From Xenorhabdus sp014467285 (GTDB taxonomy: Bacteria; Pseudomonadota; Gammaproteobacteria; Enterobacterales; Enterobacteriaceae): a DNA stretch of 64,000 nucleotides. The DNA is taken from contig NZ_NKHR01000009.1 of assembly GCF_014467285.1 (NCBI RefSeq), positions 62,001 to 126,000 of the forward strand, written 5' to 3'. Under the pieces are notes generated by a model. The model saw only the letters and a program-made list of their open reading frames with translations. It made no database searches and was not told the origin of the DNA. Positions 44,006 through 52,883 of this stretch are shown in pieces. The position numbers and the translations under genes were made by a program. Position 1 is the first letter of the stretch, and every line of letters starts with the position of its first letter.

Positions 44006-44039
44006 AAAACACCTCACCAAAATAAAGGCGAGGTGTTTT
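44006..44039. terminator. treC terminator
   Basis: AAAACACCTC (44006-44015) pairs with GAGGTGTTTT (44030-44039), ten base pairs, and T/A-rich on both sides, so it could act in both directions. Confidence 0.75.
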
Positions 44040-44214
44040 ACAACACCTTAAAAAACATTAACTATATTAATGATGAAGATGGGAAATAATAATAAAAACA
44101 CACTTATAAACTTATTAATAATAAAATACACCTCAAATTCAACTTGATATTCTCTTACTCCTGCTATACTTAAAAATAACATATAAAGTTAATTCCTTAC
44201 CAGGGGTAACCGTT

Positions 44215-45558
44215 ATGTCTCAAATCATAGATATTATACTCGTCAATAGCACGAATTCCGTTTGGGAAAAGAAATCCAGCACATCTAACTATGTGGATAT
44301 TTCCAATTTTACAAATTCAATTTCCCCTAAAAGAAATAAAAGATTTTCCATTTCTACCGATGAAAGCAATGGCATAATTAATTGTAGCTTTGATGTGGAA
44401 TACAAGATATTGAACTCGGAGAATAATACATTCAGAATACGTGGAAACTATAAAAGTGAACTCAATCGATTAGACTTAGAAATCTTTCTGGAAAATTTAG
44501 AAACACATAACCATAAAAAAAACTCCACTATTAGTCTTGGTTGGGAAACCGAAGGCGTAAATGAGTGTGTCTTTATTGGTGATGTTGGTAATTATATAGG
44601 CCCTGATATAGATACTCAATCGTGGATGCAAGAGTATCGTAATATTTTAGGGGATACGCCAATACAAAATCTTTGTATTACAGGTTCTCATGATGCTGGT
44701 ATGTATAAAATCACATGGAAAACTGGATTGGCTTCCGAATGCAATACATTAACTCAATCAAATAATATCTTCGAGCAGTTGAAATTAGGTATAAGATACT
44801 TTGATATCAGGCCAACACTTAGTGATGGAAGTTTTTACACTGGTCATTTCAATAAAACCATCGTCTGGGAAGGCGCAAATGGTGACAATATTCAATCTAT
44901 TATTGATCAAATTAATGTATTTACAACAAGACACAATGAATTGATCTTAATAAGACTTGATCATTCTCTCAATCTAGATACAGGTTTCTGGTTTAGTTAT
45001 ATTCCTTTTAAACAAAAAGAGTGGATGAATTTATTCAAAGAGTTGGAAAAAATTAATCACTTATATTACCACGATGGCACAAGTAGCATTCTCGACTTAA
45101 CATTAAATCAGCTAACGGATAATGGTACTCATTCAGCAGTTTTATTCCTTGTAGAAAACAAAAAGACGAGTGTTAATTTAGGTGGATATCACAATAAAGG
45201 TTTTTTCTACCTTAGTGAGTTAAATATGTATCATAAATATTCGAATACAGACAGCTCTTTTCAAATGGGTTCAGATCAGTTTAAAAAAATGAATGACTAT
45301 GCACCAACTCAATATTTTCAATTATCGTGGATACTAACTCAAAATTTTATACAAATAACTACATGTGCTACCGGTGTCAGCAACAGCATTAGACAATTGG
45401 CTGAGAAAGCACATGATACTTTAACTGAGAGTCTTTATCCGCAAATCACTGCAACGAAATATCCTAATATCATTCTTATCGATAATGTGAAAAACAAAGC
45501 AGCCACAACTTTAGCCCTAGCCATCAACTGGACAGTACTTTCTTATAATAAAGAGTAA
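44215..45558 (+). CDS. phosphatidylinositol-specific phospholipase C-like protein
   Basis: 447 residues. Residues ~1-140 are a beta-rich domain without known relatives. Residues ~145-330 are a PI-PLC X domain: LCITGSHDAGMYKI with H159, then GIRYFDIRPTLSDGSFYTGHF with the arginine-aspartate pair and H211, then ELILIRLDHS. The two histidines are the general base and acid in bacterial PI-PLC. There is no signal peptide. Bacterial PI-PLCs release GPI-anchored proteins or cut PI in host membranes, so a virulence role is reasonable. GGGGTAACC precedes the ATG. AT-rich, single gene. Confidence 0.78.
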   Translation: MSQIIDIILVNSTNSVWEKKSSTSNYVDISNFTNSISPKRNKRFSISTDESNGIINCSFDVEYKILNSENNTFRIRGNYKSELNRLDLEIFLENLETHNHKKNSTISLGWETEGVNECVFIGDVGNYIGPDIDTQSWMQEYRNILGDTPIQNLCITGSHDAGMYKITWKTGLASECNTLTQSNNIFEQLKLGIRYFDIRPTLSDGSFYTGHFNKTIVWEGANGDNIQSIIDQINVFTTRHNELILIRLDHSLNLDTGFWFSYIPFKQKEWMNLFKELEKINHLYYHDGTSSILDLTLNQLTDNGTHSAVLFLVENKKTSVNLGGYHNKGFFYLSELNMYHKYSNTDSSFQMGSDQFKKMNDYAPTQYFQLSWILTQNFIQITTCATGVSNSIRQLAEKAHDTLTESLYPQITATKYPNIILIDNVKNKAATTLALAINWTVLSYNKE

Positions 45559-45671
45559 AAAACATATCTGTCAGTATTACTCTTGTTTATAAGTAAATAT
45601 ATATTCATGCGATGGCGTTTCCATTAAAGCTGTGCCATACTTTTTTAGTCTCAAACGGGGAGTATGCTGCT

Positions 45672-46148
45672 ATGTTTTCAAAATACTTAACTTATTTGGG
45701 TGCCAGTTGTCTTTTATTATCTGCCTTTGCACAAGCACAATCACCATCCAAGCCATTATCCCTAAACCAGAAAAAATACCTGCAACAACAGATTAATGAA
45801 CAAACTACAGATAAATCTGCTCTGAAAGATATAGCAAACTGGTCAGAGGCTAAAAAAGTGGCTGAGTTTATTTGTCGCCCTTTTGCTTTGCCCATCATTC
45901 AACAGCATCACAAAGACGCCGATAAGGTTTTTCTGGGTGATGTCTCACCCGATAGCATCAAGCTGGAACATTCATCTGAATTGGTTGGTAAAGGTATGTA
46001 CCGGACAGATGATGGCTGGAAGGATATCCGGTTCTCCTGCAAATTGGATGCAACGGGTAAGGCACACTCATTTAAGTATGAAAATGCTGAGTCTCCCAAA
46101 TTGCAAACCGGGCCTGGGCCTGTTATCCCCTCCCATAAGGAGCAATAA
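45672..46148 (+). CDS. DUF930-like exported protein
   Basis: 158 residues with a signal peptide (KYLTYLGASCLLLSAFAQAQ, cleavage after AQA). The mature part has AEFICRPFALPII and DKVFLGDVSPDSIKLEHSS, then GMYRTDDGWKDIRFSCKLD, a pattern of DUF930 proteins with two cysteines that may pair in the periplasm. The ATG at 45672 is preferred because GGGGAG lies nine bases before it and it gives a clean signal sequence; a start at 45612 does not. The next gene starts directly after its stop. Confidence 0.7.
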   Translation: MFSKYLTYLGASCLLLSAFAQAQSPSKPLSLNQKKYLQQQINEQTTDKSALKDIANWSEAKKVAEFICRPFALPIIQQHHKDADKVFLGDVSPDSIKLEHSSELVGKGMYRTDDGWKDIRFSCKLDATGKAHSFKYENAESPKLQTGPGPVIPSHKEQ

Positions 46149-46475
46149 ATGAGGTATCTCTGTTTTATATTACTTATCCTGTCGCCATTAAGTTTCGCTG
46201 CCAGTTTTGACTGTGCGAAAGCTAAGGCACCGGATGAAAAGGCGATTTGCTCAAACCCAAAGCTTAATGACTTGGATGTAGAAATGAGCGTAAAGTATCA
46301 CTTTCTGAAAGGGTTATTTGCCATGGGAGTATCAGGGGATATGTATGATGACCAAACTGCATGGCTAAAGCAGCGCCAAAAATGCAAAGGGGATACAGCC
46401 TGTTTACTGCAAAGTTACCACCAGCGGATTAATCAACTTGATACGCTATATGATTCGATAAATAAGCCGTTTTGA
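46149..46475 (+). CDS. LprI-like (DUF1311) exported protein
   Basis: 108 residues with a signal peptide (FILLILSPLSFAAS). The mature region begins FDCAKAKAPDEKAICSNPKLNDLD, the signature of the LprI/DUF1311 family of small cysteine-rich periplasmic proteins, some of which inhibit lysozyme; more cysteines occur in KCKGDTACLLQSY. It starts immediately after the DUF930 stop with AAGGAGC upstream, so the two are one unit. Protection from host lysozyme is a possible role. Confidence 0.78.
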   Translation: MRYLCFILLILSPLSFAASFDCAKAKAPDEKAICSNPKLNDLDVEMSVKYHFLKGLFAMGVSGDMYDDQTAWLKQRQKCKGDTACLLQSYHQRINQLDTLYDSINKPF

Positions 46476-46490
46476 TAGAAAATATTCAGG

Positions 46491-46525
46491 AACTCAAGGA
46501 GGGATTTTCTTTCCTTGAGTTTTTT
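46491..46525 (+). terminator. terminator of the DUF930-lprI unit
   Basis: AACTCAAGGA (46491-46500) pairs with TCCTTGAGTT, followed by TTTTT. Confidence 0.75.
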
Positions 46526-46539
46526 ATATTAAAAACTCA

Positions 46540-47007
46540 TTAACTCAATAAATAGAAGCATTCTCTCTTATAAATATCCGGGCGAACTATCTGCCAAACA
46601 CCATTTTCACGGTTAACGGGAGAGTAACCAAATTTTTCATATAACCAAGGCGCGGTTGAAGTTACAAGCATGATTCTTCTTAACCGTTGTATCAAAGGAT
46701 GAGATTGGCAGCATGTCATCAACCAACGTCCTAGTTGTTGTTTCTGATACGCTTCTAAGACATACACATCACATAAGTAGCCGAAGGTAGCAAAATCCGT
46801 CACCAACCTCGCGAAACCTATTTGGGTTTTATCTTTGTACAACCCAAATGTCAGGCTGTTTTCAATCGCTGTCCGCACTGTTTCAAGATCAATGCCTTCT
46901 GCCCACCGGGAATGTGTAAGAAATTGGTGAATAGCGGTGATATCTAATAACGATTTATCTGTTGAGACTTGATAGTTTTCTTTTTGCCAATGGAAATATT
47001 GAGCCAT
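46540..47007 (-). CDS. GNAT family N-acetyltransferase
   Basis: 155 residues. Motif B/A region: FARLVTDFATFGYLCDVYVLEAYQKQQLGRWLM (~65-97), where the YQKQQLGRWL loop binds the acetyl-CoA pyrophosphate. TSTAPWLYEKFGYSPV near the end is the conserved Y-x-K-F-G-Y. The acceptor is unknown; the family acts on small amines or proteins. It converges with the lprI unit, sharing the terminator region. Confidence 0.82.
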   Translation of the reverse strand: MAQYFHWQKENYQVSTDKSLLDITAIHQFLTHSRWAEGIDLETVRTAIENSLTFGLYKDKTQIGFARLVTDFATFGYLCDVYVLEAYQKQQLGRWLMTCCQSHPLIQRLRRIMLVTSTAPWLYEKFGYSPVNRENGVWQIVRPDIYKRECFYLLS

Positions 47008-47079
47008 GTTTTTATTCCTCCACGCCCGTTCATCGATATTATCAATATAACAAATATCTAAAACAAGAAACTAAAATAA

Positions 47080-47318
47080 CAGGAAAATGTCCGTGTGAAT
47101 GAATGCTGACTGTCAAAACCGTACTTAATCGCAACACATAAAACCGAATCATCAGTTGATACCAGATCATTTGCCGCGTTTAGCAGGTTACGAGAGTGGT
47201 CACCTTTCATTACGTGATGATTTGAAATCATCCTCGCCCTAAAGGTGATGATGAAATGAATCATAAAACACCTTTTCACATGACTGCAATGTGCGACAAA
47301 TTGTCGCACATTATTCAA
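47080..47318 (-). pseudogene. remnant of an AraC/MarA-type regulator
   Basis: The minus strand encodes LLNAANDLVSTDDSVLCVAIKYGFDSQHSFTRTF, which matches the second helix-turn-helix of MarA/Rob-type regulators (IAIKYGFDSQQSFTRAF). The DNA upstream carries only short unrelated frames and the protein ends soon after SCYF. A full regulator would need about 100 to 280 residues, so this is a fragment. Confidence 0.6.
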
Positions 47319-47358
47319 TGCAACTTGCTAATATTCCAGTAGATACGAGGGAGAAAAT

Positions 47359-47653
47359 ATGGCCATTAGCGTTAGGTTGGATGATGAGTTTGTAAATGAC
47401 GTAAAAATTCATGCAGAAGCATTCCAAAACAGATAGAGCATTGGGCTAAAATTGGTCGAATCGCAGAAGATAACCCTGATCTAACTTATTCATTCATCCA
47501 TGAAATTTTACTAGCTCAAAAAGAAGTAGAACATGGGAGAATAAGTTGGAACTGTATCTGCTTGATATAGGTACCCATGAAATTTCTACCAAGAACAAAA
47601 ACGACACAGAAAAACAGTTCTTCGCCTTATTAGATGATTTTCAAGCCTCTTAA
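47359..47653 (+). pseudogene. frameshifted ParD-like antitoxin and short following frame
   Basis: Frame 1 from ATG 47359 reads AISVRLDDEFVNDVKIHAEA and stops at 47436. Another frame continues the family pattern IPKQIEHWAKIGRIAEDNPD, then SFIHEILLAQKEVEHG, to a stop at 47570. The break at about 47419-47425 has lost a few bases. GGGAGAAAAT precedes the ATG. A third frame (TTG 47546 to 47653; ELYLLDIGTHEISTKNK) may be what remains of a partner. Loss of the antitoxin with no intact toxin suggests a dead module. Confidence 0.6.
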
Positions 47654-47666
47654 AGAAAAATGACAA

Positions 47667-47684
47667 GTGGGACCGCGGTCCCAC
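47667..47684. repeat. GTGGGAC-N4-GTCCCAC palindrome, copy 3
   Basis: Perfect 7-base arms with loop CGCG, 13 bases after the last frame of the dead ParD-like module, the same placement as copy 1 after yafQ. Confidence 0.6.
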
Positions 47685-48060
47685 CTCATTAAAACAACTT
47701 ATCTTCAAAAGAATGGAATAGAGCATTTACCACCAATCAGGATATTCAACATTGTCGGTGTTTTCTGCGTAATAAAACGAAGGTAAGATCCGGGAAAGCA
47801 AGACAAGCTCTATGATATGGCGTGAGAGACTTAAATCCTACTTACTCCTCTGCAAGCGGTCTCACGGTTCATCCGGAAATGGATAATAAAGGATGCGAAG
47901 CCACTATGGTGGCCGTGGATGTCATGTGAAGTGGATTGATAGTAAGGCTGATGTAGAAAATTAGCCTTTCAACGTGTCTTTTAACGAGGCTAGTCTTATG
48001 ATCCTGTGATCCAGTAATCATCTATTTAGATCTTTGTGGACTTATCCGAATGATGATTAT
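47685..48060. other. gene-free stretch at the 3' side of selC
   Basis: 376 bases with stops in all frames and no homology I can name. As selC is on the minus strand, this is the downstream side of the tRNA, the usual site of island insertion. I found no repeat of the tRNA 3' end (GATCTTCCGCCA) elsewhere in the window and no integrase. Confidence 0.4.
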
Positions 48061-48155
48061 TGGCGGAAGATCACAGGAGTTGAACCTGCCAAGAGCCGCT
48101 GGCGGCCCCATCTGGATTTGAAGTCCAGCCGCCCCACCGGGGACGATGATCTTCC
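48061..48155 (-). tRNA. selC: tRNA-Sec (anticodon UCA)
   Basis: 95 nucleotides including the encoded CCA. The minus strand begins GGAAGATCATCGTCCCCGG and ends GGTTCAACTCCTGTGATCTT plus CCGCCA. It has the 8-base acceptor stem, the long extra arm typical of tRNA-Sec, and anticodon TCA (complement at 48119-48121) in GGACTTCAAATCC. It inserts selenocysteine at UGA with SelB. Confidence 0.95.
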
Positions 48156-48181
48156 ATTTAATAATCTAATGAAGAGCCGGG

Positions 48182-48210
48182 ATTATAGCGCGTCTCCCAA
48201 AATATCTAAA
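48182..48210 (-). promoter_or_regulatory. selC promoter
   Basis: On the minus strand TTTAGA and TATAAT are separated by 17 bases, with a GC-rich CCCGG just downstream of the -10, typical of stringently controlled stable RNA genes. The -10 is 27 bases before the tRNA 5' end. Confidence 0.7.
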
Positions 48211-48398
48211 TGTCTCCGTCGTTTCGCAGATGCTTCACAGATATCTGACATAAAAAGAGCCAGATTACTCGCATAAAAGTGCGGCATTAGCATTGAACTC
48301 ACGGTATCTTATCCCCATCTATCGTCAACGACCCATTGGGATATAAGGCTGGTTTCAGCGTATACCCTAACTCTAACTACACATATAAGGCGCTCATT

Positions 48399-50441
48399 AT
48401 GACTAATCCGTTACTGACACCTTCTGCATTGCCTAAGTTCTCTGCAATTGAACCAAAACATGTCGTGCCTGCTGTGAAAGAGACGTTAGCCAACTACCGT
48501 CAAGTAATTGAGAAGATTTTGTCAGAAAATTCCGCTTTTACTTGGGATAATCTGTGCCAGCCAATTTCTGAAGAGAAGGATAAACTTGCCCGTGTATGGT
48601 CGCCTGTCAGTCATTTAAATGCCGTCAAGAACAGTCCAGAGCTGCGCGAAGTCTATGAGCAAAGCCTGTCTCTGCGTTCTGAATTCGATACTTGGCTAGG
48701 GCAACACAAAGGTCTGTATCAAGCATATAAGTCACTGAAAGCAAGTGAAGCTTTCAAAAATCTTCCCCAGCCACAGCGTAAGGTTGTTGAAGATGCTCTG
48801 CGTGATTTTGAGTTGACCGGTATTGGCCTGCCAGAAGAGAAGCAGAAACGTTACGGTGAAATTACTGCCCGTTTATCTGAGCTTGGCGCGAAGTTCGGCA
48901 ATAATGTGCTGGATGCCACAATGGGATGGACCAAGCTGATTACCGATGAGTGCGATCTGGAGGGTATGCCTGAAAGTGCCAAAGCCGCCGCTAAAGCCGC
49001 TGCCGAAGCCAAAGGGCAGGAAGGATGGCTGCTGACGCTGAATATGCCAAGTTATCTGCCTGTCATGACCTATGTTGATGATAGTGAACTACGCGAGGAA
49101 ATGTATTTCGCCTATACAACCCGTGCTTCCGATCAAGGGCCAAATGCCGGGAAGTGGGATAATAATGAAGTCATGGCCGAAATACTCGCATTGCGCCATG
49201 AACTCGCTCAGTTGCTAGGTTTCAAGAACTATGCTGAAAATTCCCTTGCCACCAAAATGGCTAAAACACCTCAGCAAGTGCTCGATTTCCTGAACGACCT
49301 GACCAAACGCGCCCACAAGCAAGGTGAGGAAGAGTTGGAAGCGCTAGAGGATTTCGCTGAATCTCACTACTGGGTTGATGAGCTGGAAGCATGGGATCTG
49401 GCATATTATAGCGAGAAGCAAAAACAACATGACTTCTCGATTGATGATGAGCAATTACGTCCTTACTTCCCTGAACAACGTGTGCTGGAAGGGCTGTTTG
49501 AAGTCGTTCGCCGCATTTATGGTATCACTGCCAAAGAACGCCACGATGTGGATACATGGCATCCCGATGTCCGCTTCTTTGAGTTGTATGATGATAAGCA
49601 AGTATTGCGCGGTAGTTTCTATCTGGATCTCTACGCCCGCGAGAATAAACGTGGCGGCGCATGGATGGACAGTTATGTCGGCAGAATGCGTCATGCTTCT
49701 GGTGTGCTGCAAGATCCTGTGACTTATCTGATGTGTAACTTCAACAAGCCTGTCGGGGATCAACCAGCCCTGTTCACGCACAGTGAAGTCACGACGCTGT
49801 TCCATGAGTTTGGGCACGGCCTGCATCACATGCTGACCCAAATTGAAGCGCTGGATGTGGCAGGTATCAACGGTGTGCCTTGGGATGCGGTAGAGTGTCC
49901 GAGCCAGTTTATGGAAAACTGGTGTTGGGAGCCAGAAGCGCTGGCGTTTATTTCCGGTCACTATGAAACTAAGGAACCACTGCCGCAAGAGATGCTGGAT
50001 AATATGCTGGCAGCCAAAAACTATCAGGCCGCGATGAAGATCCTTCGTCAGCTTGAGTTTGGTCTGTTCGATTTCCGCCTGCATGTGGAATATGATCCAG
50101 CTAAAGGGGCGCAAATTCTGGAAACGTTGAAGTCGGTGAAAAAACAGGTGTCTGTTGTCCCATCTCCAGATTGGGGACGCTTCCCGAACTCCTTCAACCA
50201 TATCTTTAATGGCGGTTATGCAGCAGGCTATTACAGCTATCTGTGGGCGGATGTTCTGGCGGCAGATGCGTATTCCCGCTTCTCTGAAGAGGGAATTTTC
50301 AATCGCACAACAGGTCAGTCATTCCTCGATAATATCCTGGCTCGTGGCGGCTCAGAAGACCCAATGACGCTGTTTGTTCGTTTCCGTGGTCGCGAACCAA
50401 AACTGGATGCTATGCTGAAAAGCTACGGCATCGCTGGATAA
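48399..50441 (+). CDS. prlC: PrlC, oligopeptidase A
   Basis: Cytoplasmic M3-family zinc metallopeptidase that degrades short peptides, including cleaved signal peptides. 680 residues, as in E. coli. The zinc motif is in TLFHEFGHGLHHML (~469-482) with the third ligand in VECPSQFMENWCWE. The ATG at 48399 gives MTNPLLTP, identical to E. coli, with AAGG upstream; an in-frame opening at 48336 is rejected. rsmJ follows seven bases after the stop, as in enterobacteria. Confidence 0.96.
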   Translation: MTNPLLTPSALPKFSAIEPKHVVPAVKETLANYRQVIEKILSENSAFTWDNLCQPISEEKDKLARVWSPVSHLNAVKNSPELREVYEQSLSLRSEFDTWLGQHKGLYQAYKSLKASEAFKNLPQPQRKVVEDALRDFELTGIGLPEEKQKRYGEITARLSELGAKFGNNVLDATMGWTKLITDECDLEGMPESAKAAAKAAAEAKGQEGWLLTLNMPSYLPVMTYVDDSELREEMYFAYTTRASDQGPNAGKWDNNEVMAEILALRHELAQLLGFKNYAENSLATKMAKTPQQVLDFLNDLTKRAHKQGEEELEALEDFAESHYWVDELEAWDLAYYSEKQKQHDFSIDDEQLRPYFPEQRVLEGLFEVVRRIYGITAKERHDVDTWHPDVRFFELYDDKQVLRGSFYLDLYARENKRGGAWMDSYVGRMRHASGVLQDPVTYLMCNFNKPVGDQPALFTHSEVTTLFHEFGHGLHHMLTQIEALDVAGINGVPWDAVECPSQFMENWCWEPEALAFISGHYETKEPLPQEMLDNMLAAKNYQAAMKILRQLEFGLFDFRLHVEYDPAKGAQILETLKSVKKQVSVVPSPDWGRFPNSFNHIFNGGYAAGYYSYLWADVLAADAYSRFSEEGIFNRTTGQSFLDNILARGGSEDPMTLFVRFRGREPKLDAMLKSYGIAG

Positions 50442-50448
50442 GAAACTT

Positions 50449-51192
50449 GTGAAGATTTGTTTGATTTGTGAAGAAGGCGCTGATCACAGCGCCTTATCGC
50501 TATTGGCTGAACGCTGGAATCTGGTTCATGATGAAGATTCAGTCATGGCTCTGGTACTGACTCCCGAACGGCTGGAGTTACGCAAGCGCGACGAACCCAA
50601 GCTGGGCGGAATTTATGTTGATTTTGTTGCCGGAACAATGGCTCACCGTCGCCGGTTTGGGGGCGGTCGCGGCGAAGCAGTCGCTAAGGCCGTCGGCATC
50701 AAGAAAGATTATTTACCTTCGGTTGTGGATGCGACTGCAGGTTTGGGCCGCGATGCCTTTGTGCTGGCTTCCATCGGCTGTCATGTCAGAATGTTGGAAC
50801 GCCACCCGGTGGTAGCAGCATTACTGGATGATGGTCTACAGCGCGGCTATCAGGATGAAGAGATCGGTGGCTGGCTGAAAGAGCGTATGACGCTGATTCA
50901 TGCTTCAAGCATTACTGCATTGACGGATATTACACCACCACCCGATGTGGTTTATCTTGACCCGATGTATCCGCATAAACAAAAAAGCGCTCTGGTTAAA
51001 AAAGAGATGCGCGTTTTCCAGTCTCTGGTCGGGGCGGATGAGGATGCTGACAGTTTACTGGCACCAGCACGGGCACTGGCGAAACGTCGGGTTGTCGTGA
51101 AACGGCCGGATTATGCCGAACCGCTGGCAGGCGTTAAAGCCTCTGCCGCGATTACCACGAAAAATCACCGTTTTGATATTTATCCCTGTTAA
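50449..51192 (+). CDS. rsmJ: RsmJ, 16S rRNA G1516 N2-methyltransferase
   Basis: Methylates guanine 1516 of 16S rRNA with S-adenosylmethionine. 247 residues. VVDATAGLGRDAFVLASIG (~90-108) is the SAM-binding motif I, MLERHPVVAALL motif II, and VVYLDPMYPHKQKSAL the catalytic DPMYP motif. GTG start seven bases after prlC; both form one unit as in E. coli. Confidence 0.93.
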   Translation: MKICLICEEGADHSALSLLAERWNLVHDEDSVMALVLTPERLELRKRDEPKLGGIYVDFVAGTMAHRRRFGGGRGEAVAKAVGIKKDYLPSVVDATAGLGRDAFVLASIGCHVRMLERHPVVAALLDDGLQRGYQDEEIGGWLKERMTLIHASSITALTDITPPPDVVYLDPMYPHKQKSALVKKEMRVFQSLVGADEDADSLLAPARALAKRRVVVKRPDYAEPLAGVKASAAITTKNHRFDIYPC

Positions 51193-51215
51193 TCAAGATC
51201 TCAACGCCGAAAAAC

Positions 51216-51239
51216 AATCCCCATATTTTCATGGGGATT
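51216..51239 (-). terminator. gdhA terminator
   Basis: AATCCCCAT and ATGGGGATT around a six-base loop, followed on the minus strand by TGTTTTTC. It lies between the convergent rsmJ and gdhA and may serve both. Confidence 0.65.
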
Positions 51240-51280
51240 ATCCGAAAATTGGCTACCAATTCACATGCCAAACTAAGCCA

Positions 51281-52624
51281 CTACACGATCCCCTGCGCTA
51301 ACATGGCATCTGCAACTTTGACAAAACCCGCAATATTTGCGCCTTGTACATAGTTAGTCTGCTTGCCTTCTCCTCCATATTCGACACAAGCATGATGGAT
51401 ATCGAGCATGATGTGATGTAAGCGAATATCTACTTTTTCCGCTTTCCAACTTAGACGCATCGCGTTCTGGGCCATCTCAAGGCCGGAAGTCGCTACGCCC
51501 CCCGCATTGGCGGCTTTGCCCGGCGCAAACAAAACGCCGGCTTCAAGGAAAGCATTCGTAGCAGCGATGGTTGCCGGCATATTTGCCCCTTCCGCAACTG
51601 CTTTTACCCCATTTTTAATCAGCACGTTTGCCGCGTCTGAATCCAATTCATTCTGAGTCGCACAAGGCAGGGCAATATCCACCGGAATTGACCACGGATC
51701 CTGGCCCTTGAGGAAAGTTAATCCGCGCTCTTTGGCATACTCCTCTATACGGCCGTAACGTTGATTTTTGATCTCTTCAAGATGGGCGAGTTTTTCCGGT
51801 GTAAAACCCTCTTCATCCAATACTGTGCCGCCTGAATCGGAAGCCGTAACCACTTTTGCACCCAGTTCCATACATTTTTCGATGGTATATTGTGCAACGT
51901 TTCCTGCGCCGGATACGGATACCCGCATGCCTTCCAATCCCATGCCGTGGCGTTTTAACATCTCATGGGTGAAATAAACCAAGCCATAGCCCGTGGCTTC
52001 AGGGCGGATCAGGCTTCCACCAAATGAGAGATCCTTGCCCGTGAAAACACATGCCGTATTGTTAGACAATTTTTTCATCATGCCAGCCATAAAGCCAACT
52101 TCACGACTCCCCACGCCGATATCTCCGGCGGGTACATCGGTATCCGGCCCCAAATGGCGATAAAGTTCTGTCATTAATGCCTGACAAAATCGCATGATTT
52201 CACCGTGGCTTTTTCCCTTGGGATCAAAATCAGAACCCCCTTTTCCGCCGCCCATTGGTAACGTTGTCAGCGCATTTTTCAATGTCTGTTCAAAGCCCAA
52301 GAATTTCAGGATAGAAAGGTTAACCGAAGGATGAAAACGCATCCCACCTTTAAATGGCCCAATGGCAGAACTAAACTGAACCCGCCATGCACGGTTAACC
52401 TGTACTTTTCCTTGGTCATCCACCCAGCAGACGCGGAATTGAATAATCCTTTCCGGCTCGACCAGACGTTCCAATAATCCTTGCTCACAATATTGCGGGT
52501 TTTGTTGAAGAAAAGGCCAGAGAGAGGTCAACACTTCTCGTACTGCCTGTAGGTATTCTGGTTGATGCTGATTGCGGGACTGAACCGAATCGAGAAATGT
52601 GACTAAAGATGATGCAACATTCAT
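51281..52624 (-). CDS. gdhA: GdhA, NADP-specific glutamate dehydrogenase
   Basis: Makes glutamate from 2-oxoglutarate and ammonia. 447 residues, as in E. coli (447). TLPMGGGKGGSDFDPKGKS (~122-140) carries the catalytic lysines, PAGDIGVGSREVGFM follows, and the Rossmann motif is SVSGAGNVAQYTIEK. GGA lies ten bases before the ATG. In E. coli the gene between rsmJ and uspA is the peptide transporter dtpB; here gdhA takes that place. Confidence 0.95.
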   Translation of the reverse strand: MNVASSLVTFLDSVQSRNQHQPEYLQAVREVLTSLWPFLQQNPQYCEQGLLERLVEPERIIQFRVCWVDDQGKVQVNRAWRVQFSSAIGPFKGGMRFHPSVNLSILKFLGFEQTLKNALTTLPMGGGKGGSDFDPKGKSHGEIMRFCQALMTELYRHLGPDTDVPAGDIGVGSREVGFMAGMMKKLSNNTACVFTGKDLSFGGSLIRPEATGYGLVYFTHEMLKRHGMGLEGMRVSVSGAGNVAQYTIEKCMELGAKVVTASDSGGTVLDEEGFTPEKLAHLEEIKNQRYGRIEEYAKERGLTFLKGQDPWSIPVDIALPCATQNELDSDAANVLIKNGVKAVAEGANMPATIAATNAFLEAGVLFAPGKAANAGGVATSGLEMAQNAMRLSWKAEKVDIRLHHIMLDIHHACVEYGGEGKQTNYVQGANIAGFVKVADAMLAQGIV

Positions 52625-52831
52625 TTAGGGCTTCCTTTTTGTCATTCAGAAGTGATGACCCCCAGCCATTTTCCATATTATTTTTTTGTCGAAAATGTGA
52701 GGTAATTACGGTTTGCTTTCTGAATATAGCACCGTTTTATGCTTACATTTCAACAACTATTTTTTATTAATTTCTTTAAAAATAGCTTTGACAATTTCTA
52801 AAGCAGTTTCATTGTCTTTTCTAAGGGCAAA

Positions 52832-52859
52832 AAAATCGCCTGCATAAGCAGGCGATTTT
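52832..52859 (-). terminator. uspA terminator
   Basis: AAAATCGCCTGC and GCAGGCGATTTT with loop ATAA, followed on the minus strand by a run of T before GCCC. It lies 25 bases after uspA. Confidence 0.85.
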
Positions 52860-52883
52860 ATAGAATAAAATTTCAACCGAAGA

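Noticed and set aside
44006..44039. Possible CRISPR-like or tandem repeat near the treC end
   Set aside because: It is a single terminator hairpin; no spaced direct repeats are present anywhere in the window that would support a CRISPR array.
47685..48060. Insertion sequence or group II intron remnant
   Set aside because: I could not match any part to a transposase, reverse transcriptase or terminal repeat, so no such call is made.
48034..48276. 80-codon plus-strand frame across selC
   Set aside because: It is the complement of the tRNA gene and its promoter.
49455..50201. 248-codon minus-strand frame inside prlC
   Set aside because: Long but antisense to prlC, which is conserved throughout; no start signal.
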